The notes beneath the pieces were generated by a model. It was given only the letters and a program-made list of their open reading frames with translations, was not told the DNA's origin and did not search any database. From Propylenella binzhouense (GTDB lineage Bacteria > Pseudomonadota > Alphaproteobacteria > Rhizobiales > Afifellaceae), in the NCBI RefSeq assembly GCF_009866965.1, contig NZ_SPKJ01000018.1:1-53967 (forward strand): DNA of 53,967 nucleotides. The letters run 5' to 3'. Below are positions 27,817 to 36,555 of the stretch, piece after piece; positions within the stretch are counted from its first letter, which is position 1, and each line of letters starts with the position of its first letter. A program made the translations under genes and the position numbers.

Positions 27817-28950
27817 TCAGATCACGTAGGACCGGAGCGGCTCGAAGCCGTTGAAGGCGACCGAGGCATAGGTGGTCGTGTAGGCGCCCGTGCACTCGAT
27901 CAGCACCTCGTCACCGATCGTCAGCGAAAGCGGCAGCTCGTACGGGTTCTTCTCGTAGAGCACGTCGGCGGAATCGCAGGTCGGGCCGGCCACGACGCAG
28001 GGCGCGGTCGGCGCGCCGTCGCGCGGCGTGCGGATCGGATAGCGGATCGCCTCGTCCATCGTCTCGGCGAGCCCGCCGAACTTGCCGACATCGAGATAGA
28101 CCCAGCGCAGCCGGTCCTCAGGCGACTTCCTGGACACGAGCACGACCTCGGCCTTCAGCACGCCGGCATCGCCGACCATGCCGCGGCCCGGCTCGATGAT
28201 CGTCTCCGGGATGCGGTTGCCGAAATGGCGGCGCACCGATTCGAAGATCGCCTGGCCGTAGGCTTCCGCGCCCGGCACGTCCTTCAGGTAGCGGGTCGGG
28301 AAGCCGCCGCCGAGATTGACCATCGCGAGATTGATGCCGCGCTCGGCGCAGGCGTGGAAGATCGCCGAGGCGTCGCAGAGCGCGCGGTCCCAGGCCTCCG
28401 TGTCGGTCTGCTGCGAGCCGACATGGAAGGAGATGCCGCAGGCGCGGAGCCCGAGCGCACGCGCGCGCTCGAGCACGTCGACCGCATGGTCCGGCACGCA
28501 GCCGAACTTCCGGCTGAGCGGCCATTCCGCGCCGGCGCCGTCGGTCAGGATGCGGCAGAAGACACGGGCGCCCGGCGCGGCGCGCGCAACCTTCTCGACC
28601 TCCTCCATGCAGTCGACCGCGAAGAGCGAAACCCCGAGCGCATGCGCCCGCGCGATGTCCCGCTCCTTCTTGATCGTGTTGCCGTAGGAGATCCGGTCCG
28701 GCGTCGCGCCGGCGGCGAGCGCCATCTCGATCTCGGCGACGGAGGCGGTGTCGAACGAGGAGCCGAGCTCGGCGAGGAGCGACAGGATCTCGGGCGCGGG
28801 ATTGGCCTTCACGGCATAGAAGACGCGGCTGTCGGGCAGCGCGCGGGTGAAGGTCTCGTAGTTCCGGCGCACGATCTCGAGATCCACGACGAGGCAGGGC
28901 CCCTCGGGTCGTCGCGCGTCGAGAAAGGAGCGGATGCGGTCCGTCATCAT
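27817..28950 (-). CDS. odc: Type III (alanine-racemase-fold) ornithine/lysine decarboxylase
   Basis: PLP-dependent decarboxylase making putrescine (or cadaverine) for polyamine synthesis; 377 residues. The TIM-barrel domain carries the PLP lysine K48 (FYAVKAN); HVGSQ and GGGFP are typical; the C-terminal domain has the catalytic C325 in GPTCDSADVLYEK. Relatives in rhizobia use ornithine and often lysine, so specificity is left open. ATG 28950 and the adjacent ATG 28947 are both possible. The gene has an unusually long leader (see 28951-29330), suggesting post-transcriptional control. Confidence 0.93.
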   Translation of the reverse strand: MMTDRIRSFLDARRPEGPCLVVDLEIVRRNYETFTRALPDSRVFYAVKANPAPEILSLLAELGSSFDTASVAEIEMALAAGATPDRISYGNTIKKERDIARAHALGVSLFAVDCMEEVEKVARAAPGARVFCRILTDGAGAEWPLSRKFGCVPDHAVDVLERARALGLRACGISFHVGSQQTDTEAWDRALCDASAIFHACAERGINLAMVNLGGGFPTRYLKDVPGAEAYGQAIFESVRRHFGNRIPETIIEPGRGMVGDAGVLKAEVVLVSRKSPEDRLRWVYLDVGKFGGLAETMDEAIRYPIRTPRDGAPTAPCVVAGPTCDSADVLYEKNPYELPLSLTIGDEVLIECTGAYTTTYASVAFNGFEPLRSYVI

Positions 28951-29330
28951 CGGGAATTCTCCCGTCCAGCAAGGCGTTTCGGGCCCGGGGAGTCCTGCAC
29001 CGACGAGACGCCCGCGATGGAGACGGACGGCGCCCCTGGATCCCCCCTGTCCGGCCGCGAGGGCCGGCGGTTCGCGCCGAAAGGCTCACGCCCGGCCGGA
29101 ACCGGATGAGAGCCATCGCTTGGAACGGGAACACCGCTCCGCACGTCCGGCAATGAGAGTGTGTGCCTCTTCAGTGTCGCCGACCTTTGGAGGGCCGGCA
29201 GAGACCAAAAAAGCCCGCCACCGTCGTTGCTTTAAGCCGCCTGCCACTTTCGAATGGCGACCACAGGCACGTGCGAATTTGGGCAAGCGGGGACTTATGC
29301 GCTTCGCCTGTCGCAATCAATAGGCTGCGG
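28951..29330 (-). promoter_or_regulatory. Long leader of the decarboxylase gene, candidate speF-type RNA
   Basis: About 370 bases without a convincing gene precede odc. The part at ~29190-29330 is A/T-richer than its surroundings. Read on the minus strand it contains GGCTTAAAGCAACGACGG, then GGTGGCGGGCTTTTTTGG (a U-run after G/C), which looks like conserved RNA. A promoter-like TTGATT-N17-TAAGTC lies upstream. The speF RNA motif is known upstream of ornithine decarboxylase genes in alphaproteobacteria, so this is a candidate. I cannot verify the fold by eye. A 76-codon ORF (29316-29086) overlaps it and could be a leader peptide or chance. Confidence 0.45.
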
Positions 29331-29477
29331 CGGGAAGCGGCCGAATTTTTGGCGGCGGACGATCCGCGCGGGGATCACGCGACGGTTGCCGTAGGGTCCT
29401 CCGGCGGGAGGGCCCGATGCCGCTTCTCCGGACGATGCCGAGCGTCGGATCGGGAGCGAGCGGCGCGGCGGCCGATG
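29331..29477. other. Spacer between the odc leader and higA
   Basis: About 150 G/C-rich bases with no ORF, repeat or RNA signal I can support. It includes an imperfect G/C dyad at ~29394-29417. Confidence 0.5.
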
Positions 29478-29795
29478 TCAGGCCGCATCCCTGATCGTCG
29501 GGATGCTCGCAACCTCGTCCCTCATGGCCCGTTCGGCATGCCAGAGGTCATAGGCCTGCTGCATCCGAAGCCAGACCGCCGGACCATTGCCGCAGAACTT
29601 GCCGATCCGGACCGCCATCTCCGGGGAGACCGCAGCCTTCTCCGCGAGGATCCTGTGGAGCGACTGACGGGAGATTCTGAGATTCGCCGCCGCCTCGGTA
29701 ACGCTCATCCCGGCGGCCGGAAGGACATCCTCCCGCAGCACCGCGCCCGGATGCGTCGGTGCCCGCTCGATCCGGGTGCCGATGGTCTCGACCAT
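29478..29795 (-). CDS. higA: HigA-family antitoxin (HTH, XRE)
   Basis: A 105-residue helix-turn-helix antitoxin of the HigA/VapI family, expected to bind HigB and repress the operon. HPGAVLREDVLPAAGMS and the HTH core VTEAAANLRISRQSLHRILAEKAAVSPEMAVRIGKF, given here in parts, match the family, as does the C-terminal WLRMQQAYDLWHAER. ATG 29795 is chosen 17 bases after the higB stop; an upstream in-frame ATG would overlap the toxin gene. Base composition of the pair is less G/C-rich than its neighbours, compatible with later arrival. Confidence 0.93.
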   Translation of the reverse strand: MVETIGTRIERAPTHPGAVLREDVLPAAGMSVTEAAANLRISRQSLHRILAEKAAVSPEMAVRIGKFCGNGPAVWLRMQQAYDLWHAERAMRDEVASIPTIRDAA

Positions 29796-29812
29796 GACGT
29801 CCCTCGCTTCCT

Positions 29813-30091
29813 TCAATGATATTGTTCGAGATCGACCCTCTGCGCATGCCCGTCCTCGAACTCGAACGTGATGCACCATGGTCCATTGACGTGCACCGTG
29901 TAGCGCGCAGGCACAAACCCGCTCAGCCGGTGGAAATCAAATCCGGAGATGTTCATCTCGTCCGCCGATTCGGCCTGCTCGAGGAGGTCGAGACGCCTGA
30001 GGATCCGCGCATGCAGGCGTGCATCGATCCTGGTGCTCCTTCCGGTCACCCAGAGAGCCTTCAAAGCCTTGCTCTTGAAGCTCTTGATCAT
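29813..30091 (-). CDS. higB: HigB-family RelE-type toxin
   Basis: A 92-residue RelE/ParE-fold toxin; HigB enzymes cut mRNA on the ribosome. MIKSFKSKALKALW, the FDFHRLSG loop, RYTVHVNGPWCITFEFEDG and the C-terminal RVDLEQYH are family hallmarks. Toxin-first order followed by higA is typical of higBA. ATG 30091 has AGGAG just upstream. Overlapping dyads at 30098-30127 lie where the promoter and operator should be. Whether the toxin is active is unknown, but no damaged residues are seen. Confidence 0.93.
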   Translation of the reverse strand: MIKSFKSKALKALWVTGRSTRIDARLHARILRRLDLLEQAESADEMNISGFDFHRLSGFVPARYTVHVNGPWCITFEFEDGHAQRVDLEQYH

Positions 30092-30097
30092 CTCCTT

Positions 30098-30127
30098 GTG
30101 TAATGCGCCGCTTTACACTTGTAAAGC
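30098..30127. promoter_or_regulatory. Overlapping dyads, likely higBA operator and promoter
   Basis: GCTTTAC-N4-GTAAAGC (30110-30127) overlaps GTGTAA-N9-TTACAC (30098-30118), directly upstream of higB. The minus strand also has a promoter-like TTTACA-N17-TACACA. This is the expected place for HigA autoregulation. Confidence 0.55.
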
Positions 30128-30197
30128 CAAGCGCGACAGCTCCGCCGGAGCCGGCCCAATGCGGGCGCGGCAGCGGGCGGGTCCAGGCCGCGCGCTG

Positions 30198-32288
30198 CTA
30201 CCGCCCGGAGACGAGCACGATGATGGTCCGGCCTTCGAGCGTCAGCCCCCCGCCCGGATCGAGCGGCGGCTCGCAGCCGGCCGGGACGCAGGGCTCGTCC
30301 CGCCCCGTGTCGATCGCGATCCGCCACGGCCCTGCCGGCGGCGCCGGGATCGCGAAGCGGCAGGGCCGCCTGGCGGCGTTGAAGAGGACGACGAGAGCGC
30401 CCTCCCCTTCCCCGATCACGCAGCCGAGCCGGTTCTCGGCGCCGCTCCAATCCGGCGCCCGCCCGTCCTCGCCGAGCCATTGGATCTCGTCGTCCGTATA
30501 GAAGTGCTCCGCCGAGAGCGCCGGATGGGCGCGCCGGAAACCGATGAGATTGCGGACGAAATCGACCTGGCCCGCATTCGCCTCGGCGAGCCGCCAGTCC
30601 ACCCAGGACGTCGGGTTGTCCTGGCAATAGGCGTTGTTGTTGCCGCCCTGCGTGCGCCGGAACTCGTCGCCGGCGAGCAGCATGGGCACGCCGCGCGACA
30701 GGAAGAGGGTCGCCAGCATGTTGCGGATCTGGCGGCGGCGCATCGATTCGATCGCCGGGTCCGCGGTCGGCCCCTCGACGCCGTTGTTCTCGCTCCAGTT
30801 CGCCGGCGTGCCGTCGCGGTTCTCCTCCCCGTTCGCGTCGTTGTGGCGCGTCTCGTAGGAGACGAGGTCGTTGAGGGTGAAGCCGTCGTGGCAGGTGATG
30901 AAGTTGACGCTGTTCTGGGGCGATTCCCTGGCGGCGCGAAAGAGGTCGGAACTGCCGGCGAACCGGGTTGCGAACGCGCCGGCGAGGCCGGGATCGCCGC
31001 GCCAGAAGCGGCGCACGTCGTCGCGGAACCTCGCGTTCCATTCCGCCCAGCGCCAGCCCGGGAAGCTCCCCACCTGATAGGCGCCGCCCATGTCCCAGGC
31101 CTCCGCGATGAGCTTCACGTCGCGCAGGATCGGATCCTCGGCGATCTGTTCGAGCAGCGGCGGGTTGGAGAGCAGCTCGCCGTTGACGTCGCGGCCGAGC
31201 ACCGAGGCGAGATCGAACCGGAAGCCGTCGACGCGGTATTCCGTCGCCCAGTGGCGCAGGCAGTCCACGATCATGCCGCGCACGACCGGGTGGTTGCAGC
31301 CGAGCGTGTTGCCGCATCCCGTGAAGTCGACGAAGCCGCCCTCGGCGTCGAGCATGTAGTAGATCCGGTTGTCGAGGCCGCGGAAGCTGTAGGACGGCCC
31401 GGCCGTGCCGTCCTCGGCCGTGTGGTTGAAGACGACGTCGAGGATCACCTCGATGCCGGCGCGGTGGAGCGCGAGCACCGTCTCCTTGAGCTCGGTCACC
31501 TCGCAGCCGGCGGGGCCCTCCGCATAGGCCGGCATCGGCGCGAAGAGCGAGACGGGATTATAGCCCCAATAATCGGTCGGCGGCTCGCCGGCCGGCCGCG
31601 GATGGCCGCTGCGCGTCGGATCGAAGGCCTGGACCGGCATCAGCTCGACCGCCGTCACGCCGAGGGACTGGAGGTAGGGGATCTTCTCGACGATCCCGCG
31701 ATACCGGCCCGGACTCGCCACCTGCGCGGAAGGATCGACGGTCAGCCCGCGCACATGCGCCTCGTAGATGACGGTCTCGCTCCAGGGCCGCCGCGGAGGC
31801 CGGTCGTCGTCCCAGTCGAAGCTTGTGTCGACGATCAGCCCCCGCGGCGAGGCCGGCCCGGAAAGCGGAGCATCCCCGAAGCGCGGCAGGCCGACCAAGG
31901 CCGGCGCATAGGGATCGAGCAGCCGCCGATCCGGCAGGAAGCGGTGGCCGGCGGCGGGATCGAACGGTCCCTCCGCCTCGAGCGCGTAGCAGGCGCCCCG
32001 GCAGCCGCGCCCGAGAAGCACGTGCCAGATGTCGCCGGTCCGGTGGTGCAGCCGGTCGAGCGGGATCCGCGCCATCGGCTCGACCGCTTCGGGATCCGCG
32101 AAGAGGACGAGCGTCATCCCCGTCGCGTGGCGGCTGAAGACGGCGACGTTCAGGGCCTCGACCAGCTGCAGCGTCCCGATCGGCAGCGGCCGCCCGCGGC
32201 CGATCGAGATCGTCGAGCCGTCGGCGGCCTCCACGCTCTCGTGCGGACGCCCCGCCGGGAGGCGCGCCTCGGCGTTCCCGAGCACCAT
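30198..32288 (-). CDS. glgX: Glycogen debranching enzyme, GlgX/isoamylase family (GH13)
   Basis: A 696-residue alpha-1,6-glucosidase that trims branches from glycogen-like glucans. A CBM48-type N-terminal domain (~35-130) precedes the GH13 barrel: DVVFNHT (284-290), nucleophile D359 in GFRFDLAS, acid/base E396 in LIAEAWD, and stabilising D468 in TCHDGF. A beta-sandwich C-terminal domain follows. No glgA, glgB, glgC or glgP is beside it; ppsA lies 39 bases upstream on the same strand, suggesting co-transcription. Isoamylase specificity (large polymer) versus GlgX (limit dextrin) cannot be decided here. Confidence 0.92.
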   Translation of the reverse strand: MVLGNAEARLPAGRPHESVEAADGSTISIGRGRPLPIGTLQLVEALNVAVFSRHATGMTLVLFADPEAVEPMARIPLDRLHHRTGDIWHVLLGRGCRGACYALEAEGPFDPAAGHRFLPDRRLLDPYAPALVGLPRFGDAPLSGPASPRGLIVDTSFDWDDDRPPRRPWSETVIYEAHVRGLTVDPSAQVASPGRYRGIVEKIPYLQSLGVTAVELMPVQAFDPTRSGHPRPAGEPPTDYWGYNPVSLFAPMPAYAEGPAGCEVTELKETVLALHRAGIEVILDVVFNHTAEDGTAGPSYSFRGLDNRIYYMLDAEGGFVDFTGCGNTLGCNHPVVRGMIVDCLRHWATEYRVDGFRFDLASVLGRDVNGELLSNPPLLEQIAEDPILRDVKLIAEAWDMGGAYQVGSFPGWRWAEWNARFRDDVRRFWRGDPGLAGAFATRFAGSSDLFRAARESPQNSVNFITCHDGFTLNDLVSYETRHNDANGEENRDGTPANWSENNGVEGPTADPAIESMRRRQIRNMLATLFLSRGVPMLLAGDEFRRTQGGNNNAYCQDNPTSWVDWRLAEANAGQVDFVRNLIGFRRAHPALSAEHFYTDDEIQWLGEDGRAPDWSGAENRLGCVIGEGEGALVVLFNAARRPCRFAIPAPPAGPWRIAIDTGRDEPCVPAGCEPPLDPGGGLTLEGRTIIVLVSGR

Positions 32289-32327
32289 GGGTCCCGCGCG
32301 CCTCCGATCCGCCGAACGGCTTCCGGC

Positions 32328-34739
32328 CTAGCGCATGCCGGCCTGGCGCGGCACGGCCGTGCGGCGCGCCTCCACCTCGGCGACGGTCCTGACGGTCGCG
32401 ACGAAGCTGTCCGGGTTGAGCGAGATGGAATCGATCCCCTCGCCGACCAGGAAGGCCGCGAAATCGGCATGGTCGCTCGGCGCCTGGCCGCAGATCCCGA
32501 TCTTGGTGCCCGTGGCCCGCGCGCGGCGGATCACGTCCGCGATCATGCGCTTCACCGTCTCGTCGCGCTCGTCGAAGAGCGGCGCGAGCTCGGCGGAATC
32601 GCGGTCGACCCCGAGCAGGAGCTGGGTGAGGTCGTTCGAGCCGATCGAAAACCCGTCGAACCGGGCGGCGAACTCCTCGGCGAGCACCACGTTCGACGGG
32701 ATCTCGCACATCACGTAGACCTGCAGCCCGTTCTCGCCGCGTTTCAGGCCGTTCTCCGCCATGACGGCGAGCACCTGGTCGGCCTCCTTCGGCGTGCGGC
32801 AGAACGGCACCATGACGATGACGTTGTCGAGGCCGATCTCCTCGCGCGCCTTCCGGATCGCCCGGCACTCGAGCGCGAAGCCCTCGCGGTAGCGCGGGCT
32901 GTAATAGCGCGAGGCGCCGCGCAGCCCGAGCATCGGGTTCTCCTCCTGCGGCTCGAAGCCCGCGCCGCCGACGAGATGGGCGTATTCGTTGCTCTTGAAA
33001 TCGCTCATGCGCACGATCACCGGATCGGGATGCGAGGGCGCCGCGATCTTGGCGACCCCGCGGGCAAGCGTGTCGACGAAATAGTCGGTCTTGTCGGAAT
33101 AGCCGCGGGTGAGCTCCGTGATCGTCCGCCGCGCCGCCTCGTCCTCGACCTTCTCGAAATGGACGAGCGCCATCGGATGGATCTTGATCACGTTGTTGAT
33201 GATGAACTCCATCCGGGCGAGCCCGATGCCTGCGGCGGGGAGCCGCCACCAGCGGAAGGCGGCGGCGGGGCTCGCGATGTTCACCATCATCTGCGTCTGC
33301 GTGTGCGGCAGGTCCCTGAGGTCGATCTCGACCTCCTCGAAGGCGAGCCTGCCTTCATAGACATGCCCCTCGTCGCCCTCCGCGCAGGAAAGCGTGACCG
33401 CCTGGCCGTCCTGAAGCGTGGCGGTGCCGGTGCGCGTCCCCACGATCGCCGGCACGCCGAGCTCGCGCGAGACGATCGCGGCATGGCTCGTCGTCCCGCC
33501 ATGGTCGGTGATGATGCCGGCGGCCGACTTCATGATCGGCACCCAGTCCGGGTCGGTCGCCTCGGTGACGAGGATCGAGCCGGGGCGGAAGCGATCGATC
33601 TCCTCGACGTCGCGGATCACGCAGACCTCGCCGGCGGCGATCGCCTCGCCGATGGCGGCGCCGGAGACGAGCAGCGTGCCCTTCTCCTTCAGGCGGCAGG
33701 CCTTGATGGCGTCCCCATGCTTCAATGCCTGCACCGTTTCCGGGCGCGCCTGCACGATGGCGAGCTCGCCCGTCTCGCCGTCCTTCGCCCATTCCATGTC
33801 CATCGGGCGGCCGTAATGCTGCTCGATCTCGACCGCCCAGCGGGCGAGCTGAAGGATCTCCGCATCGGAAAGCACGAAGCTGCGCCGCTCGGCGACCCGC
33901 GTGCGCACCTGCTTCGTCCGGCCGCTGCCGCCTTCCGCGTAGATCAGCTTGATCGCCTTTTCCCCGAGCGTCTTCTCGATGATCGGCGTGAGCTCCGGCC
34001 GGTCGAGAAGCGGCTTGAAGACGACATACTTGTCCGGGTTGACGGTGCCCTGCACGACGGTCTCGCCGAGCCCCCAGGCGCCGCTGATGACGACGGCGCG
34101 CGGGAAGCCGGTCTCCGTATCGAGCGAGAACATCACGCCGGAGCCGGCGATGTCGGAGCGCACCATCAGCTGCACGCCGACGGAAAGCGCCACCTGCATG
34201 TGGTCGAAGCCCTTCGTCTCGCGATAGCTGATCGCCCGGTCCGTGAAGAGCGAGGCGTAGCAGCGGCGGCAGGCGTCGAGCACGTCGCCCTCGCCCCGCA
34301 CGTTGAGGAAGGTCTCCTGCTGGCCGGCGAAGCTCGCCTCCGGCAGGTCCTCGGCCGTGGCGCTCGACCGCACGGCGACGGCGACCGCATCGCGCTTCGC
34401 CTCGCGGCAGAGATCCGCATAGGCGCCGCGGATCGCGGCCGCGATCGGATCGGGAAAGGCGCCGTCGAGGAACATGCGCCGGACCGCCTGGCCGGTCTCG
34501 TGGAGCGTCTGCCGGCCGGCCTTGTAGGCGTCGAGCTCGCCGCGGATGCCGGCCTCGATCCCGTTCTCCGCGACATAGGCGCGGTAGGCCGCCGCGGTCG
34601 TGGCGAAGCCGCCGGGCACGCGCACGCCGCGCCGGGCGAGCGACCTGATCATCTCGCCGAGCGAGGCGTTCTTGCCGCCGACCTTCGCGACGTCCGAAGA
34701 GCTCGCCTCCTGCAGCGGCAGCACGAATTCGTTTGTCAT
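32328..34739 (-). CDS. ppsA: Phosphoenolpyruvate synthase
   Basis: Makes phosphoenolpyruvate from pyruvate and ATP, feeding gluconeogenesis; 803 residues. The N-terminal ATP-grasp domain (1-~340) includes KVGGKNASLGEM and VRSSATAEDLPEASFAGQQ; the phosphohistidine domain has H419 in GGTTSHAAIVSRELG; the C-terminal PEP/pyruvate barrel shows GSNDLTQLLLGVDRD and the catalytic Cys in GICGQAPSD. Pyruvate phosphate dikinase is excluded by the family pattern and length. The next gene, glgX-like, is probably co-transcribed. Confidence 0.96.
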   Translation of the reverse strand: MTNEFVLPLQEASSSDVAKVGGKNASLGEMIRSLARRGVRVPGGFATTAAAYRAYVAENGIEAGIRGELDAYKAGRQTLHETGQAVRRMFLDGAFPDPIAAAIRGAYADLCREAKRDAVAVAVRSSATAEDLPEASFAGQQETFLNVRGEGDVLDACRRCYASLFTDRAISYRETKGFDHMQVALSVGVQLMVRSDIAGSGVMFSLDTETGFPRAVVISGAWGLGETVVQGTVNPDKYVVFKPLLDRPELTPIIEKTLGEKAIKLIYAEGGSGRTKQVRTRVAERRSFVLSDAEILQLARWAVEIEQHYGRPMDMEWAKDGETGELAIVQARPETVQALKHGDAIKACRLKEKGTLLVSGAAIGEAIAAGEVCVIRDVEEIDRFRPGSILVTEATDPDWVPIMKSAAGIITDHGGTTSHAAIVSRELGVPAIVGTRTGTATLQDGQAVTLSCAEGDEGHVYEGRLAFEEVEIDLRDLPHTQTQMMVNIASPAAAFRWWRLPAAGIGLARMEFIINNVIKIHPMALVHFEKVEDEAARRTITELTRGYSDKTDYFVDTLARGVAKIAAPSHPDPVIVRMSDFKSNEYAHLVGGAGFEPQEENPMLGLRGASRYYSPRYREGFALECRAIRKAREEIGLDNVIVMVPFCRTPKEADQVLAVMAENGLKRGENGLQVYVMCEIPSNVVLAEEFAARFDGFSIGSNDLTQLLLGVDRDSAELAPLFDERDETVKRMIADVIRRARATGTKIGICGQAPSDHADFAAFLVGEGIDSISLNPDSFVATVRTVAEVEARRTAVPRQAGMR

Positions 34740-34874
34740 GGATCTGCACCTCGCATCGGCGTTCCCGCGCTCTCTCGCAGGATAGGCGCCATGCCTCCTT
34801 GAGGCAGGTCAAAGCCGCTGCCGACCGGACCGGGAAACGCCCCTGGTTAATCCTCCGTTGCCGCCGCGCCTGGC

Positions 34875-35744
34875 CTATTCGCCCGGCTGGCCGCGGCGCG
34901 TGCCGTCCTTGTGCCAGAACACGAAGCGGTGCTGGATCCAGACCACGGACCAGAAGGTCGCGAGGCCGAGCAGCGACAGGTAGATGATGAGCGCGAAGAC
35001 GCGCGGCGTGCTGAGCTGGGACGAGGCGGTGCGGATGAGATGGCCGAAGCCCTGGCCGCCGCCCACGAACTCCGCCGTGATCGCCCCCGCCACGACGCCG
35101 ATCGCGGCGATCTTCAGCCCGGTGAAGAGATGGGGCATCCCGGTCGGGATCTTGAGCTTGAAGAGGGTCTGCCAGCGGCTCGCGCCCATCGTCTTGAAGA
35201 GCATGCGGGCGTTCTCGTCGGCCGCGTGCAGGCCGGCGGCCGTGCCGACCACGATCGGAAAGGTCGCGATGAAGGCCGCGAGCGCGACCTTGGACGAGAT
35301 GCCGAAGCCGAGCCAGGAGATGAAGATCGGCGCGAAGGCGACCTTCGGCATCGTGTCGATCGCGACGAGATAGGGAAGCACCGCCCGTTCGCCGAGCTTC
35401 GTCTCGCCGACGAGGACGCCAAGGCCGAAGCCGAGCGCGACCGCGATCAGGAAGCCGATCAGCACCTCCTTGGCGGTGACCCGGAACGAGGCGAGCAGGT
35501 AGCCGCCGGAAAGCATGTTGGCGCCGATCGCGACGATCTCCTCCGCCGTCTCGAGCGGCGAGGGCAGGATGATCCGGGACACGAGCCCGAAGGAATAGAC
35601 GAGCTGCCAGACCGCCACGAAGGCGACGAAGATCGCCAGCATCGCGACGGCGCGGGGGATCCGGTCGATCCAGGATTCCTCCTCGACCCAGACCGTGTCC
35701 TCGCCGACGGCTTCGTCCTCATGCGCGACGGCGGCGTCGGTCAC
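34875..35744 (-). CDS. ABC transporter permease (SsuC/TauC type)
   Basis: A 289-residue inner-membrane permease of the nitrate/sulfonate/taurine-type importer family, with about six predicted helices after a ~30-residue acidic N-terminal extension and the cytoplasmic EAA-type loop GAITAEFVGGGQGFGHLI. The start ATG at 35744 overlaps the ATPase stop by 4 bases. It is the last gene of a substrate-binding protein, ATPase, permease operon. Substrate unknown; see the binding protein. Confidence 0.92.
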   Translation of the reverse strand: MTDAAVAHEDEAVGEDTVWVEEESWIDRIPRAVAMLAIFVAFVAVWQLVYSFGLVSRIILPSPLETAEEIVAIGANMLSGGYLLASFRVTAKEVLIGFLIAVALGFGLGVLVGETKLGERAVLPYLVAIDTMPKVAFAPIFISWLGFGISSKVALAAFIATFPIVVGTAAGLHAADENARMLFKTMGASRWQTLFKLKIPTGMPHLFTGLKIAAIGVVAGAITAEFVGGGQGFGHLIRTASSQLSTPRVFALIIYLSLLGLATFWSVVWIQHRFVFWHKDGTRRGQPGE

Positions 35745-36553
35745 GGTGATCCTCCCTGCCCGAGCTGGTCGCGGATCCGGTCCACCAACCGCCCGAAGCG
35801 CGGCTCCGTCATCATGTGGAGCGTGCGCGGACGCGGCAGATCGACCTCCACGGCGTCGACGAACCGCCCCGGCCGCGGCGACATGACGTAGACGATGTCG
35901 GACAGGATCACCGCTTCGGGTATGGAATGGGTCACCAGGAACGCCGTCGAGTTCTGCTCGCGGCAGATCCGCTGCAGCTCCATGTTCATGAAGTCGCGCG
36001 AGAGCTCGTCGAGCGCGCTGAACGGCTCGTCGAGGAGGAGCACGGCCGGCTCCGTGATGAGCATCCGGCAGATCGCCGCGCGCTGGGCCATGCCGCCGGA
36101 AAGCTCGTTCGGATAGACGTGCTCGAAGCCGGAGAGGCCGACGAGCTCCAGCAGCCCGCGGGCGGCGCCGTGCTTGCCGCGCGCCGCCGCCTTGCCGTCG
36201 CGGATCTCGATCGGCAGCACCACGTTCTCGAGCGTGGTCCGCCAGGGGAAGAGCGTCGCCTGCTGGAACATCATCCCGATCTCGCGGCGCGGGCCGGTGA
36301 CCGGCCTGCCTTCGAGGACGACGCTCCCGGTGGACGGCGGCAGCACCCCGGCCATGATCTTGAGGAGGGTGGACTTGCCGCAGCCGCTCGGGCCGATGAT
36401 TGAGGAGAAGCTGCCCTCCCTCAGCGTCAGCGTCACGGTGTCGAGCGCCTGCACGTTCCGCCGCGGGAACGCCTTGCTGACCCCCTTGAGCTGGTAGACC
36501 GGCCGGCCCTCAGGGCCGGCCGAAGGCGCCGCAGAGCGGACCGCAGCCGTCAC
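35741..36553 (-). CDS. ABC transporter ATP-binding protein (SsuB/TauB type)
   Basis: A 270-residue cytoplasmic ATPase driving the importer. Walker A is GPSGCGKS (54-61), the Q-loop lies in MMFQQATLFPWRT, the signature is LSGGMAQR and Walker B is VLLLDEPFSALD; the H-loop His is in VTHS. The N-terminal ~20 residues are a variable extension. It starts 2 bases after the binding-protein stop. Confidence 0.94.
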   Translation of the reverse strand: MTAAVRSAAPSAGPEGRPVYQLKGVSKAFPRRNVQALDTVTLTLREGSFSSIIGPSGCGKSTLLKIMAGVLPPSTGSVVLEGRPVTGPRREIGMMFQQATLFPWRTTLENVVLPIEIRDGKAAARGKHGAARGLLELVGLSGFEHVYPNELSGGMAQRAAICRMLITEPAVLLLDEPFSALDELSRDFMNMELQRICREQNSTAFLVTHSIPEAVILSDIVYVMSPRPGRFVDAVEVDLPRPRTLHMMTEPRFGRLVDRIRDQLGQGGSP

Positions 36554-36555
36554 GC

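Noticed and set aside
28934-29323. A 129-codon plus-strand ORF upstream of and overlapping the odc start
   Set aside because: It reads through the odc start on the opposite strand, is low in conserved-looking features and its composition is typical of chance G/C-rich frames.
29949-34802. A 1617-codon plus-strand ORF opposite glgX and ppsA
   Set aside because: It is antisense to two clearly conserved enzymes and is rich in Arg, Asp, His and Ala, as expected when G/C-rich codons are read from the other strand. No domain is recognisable.
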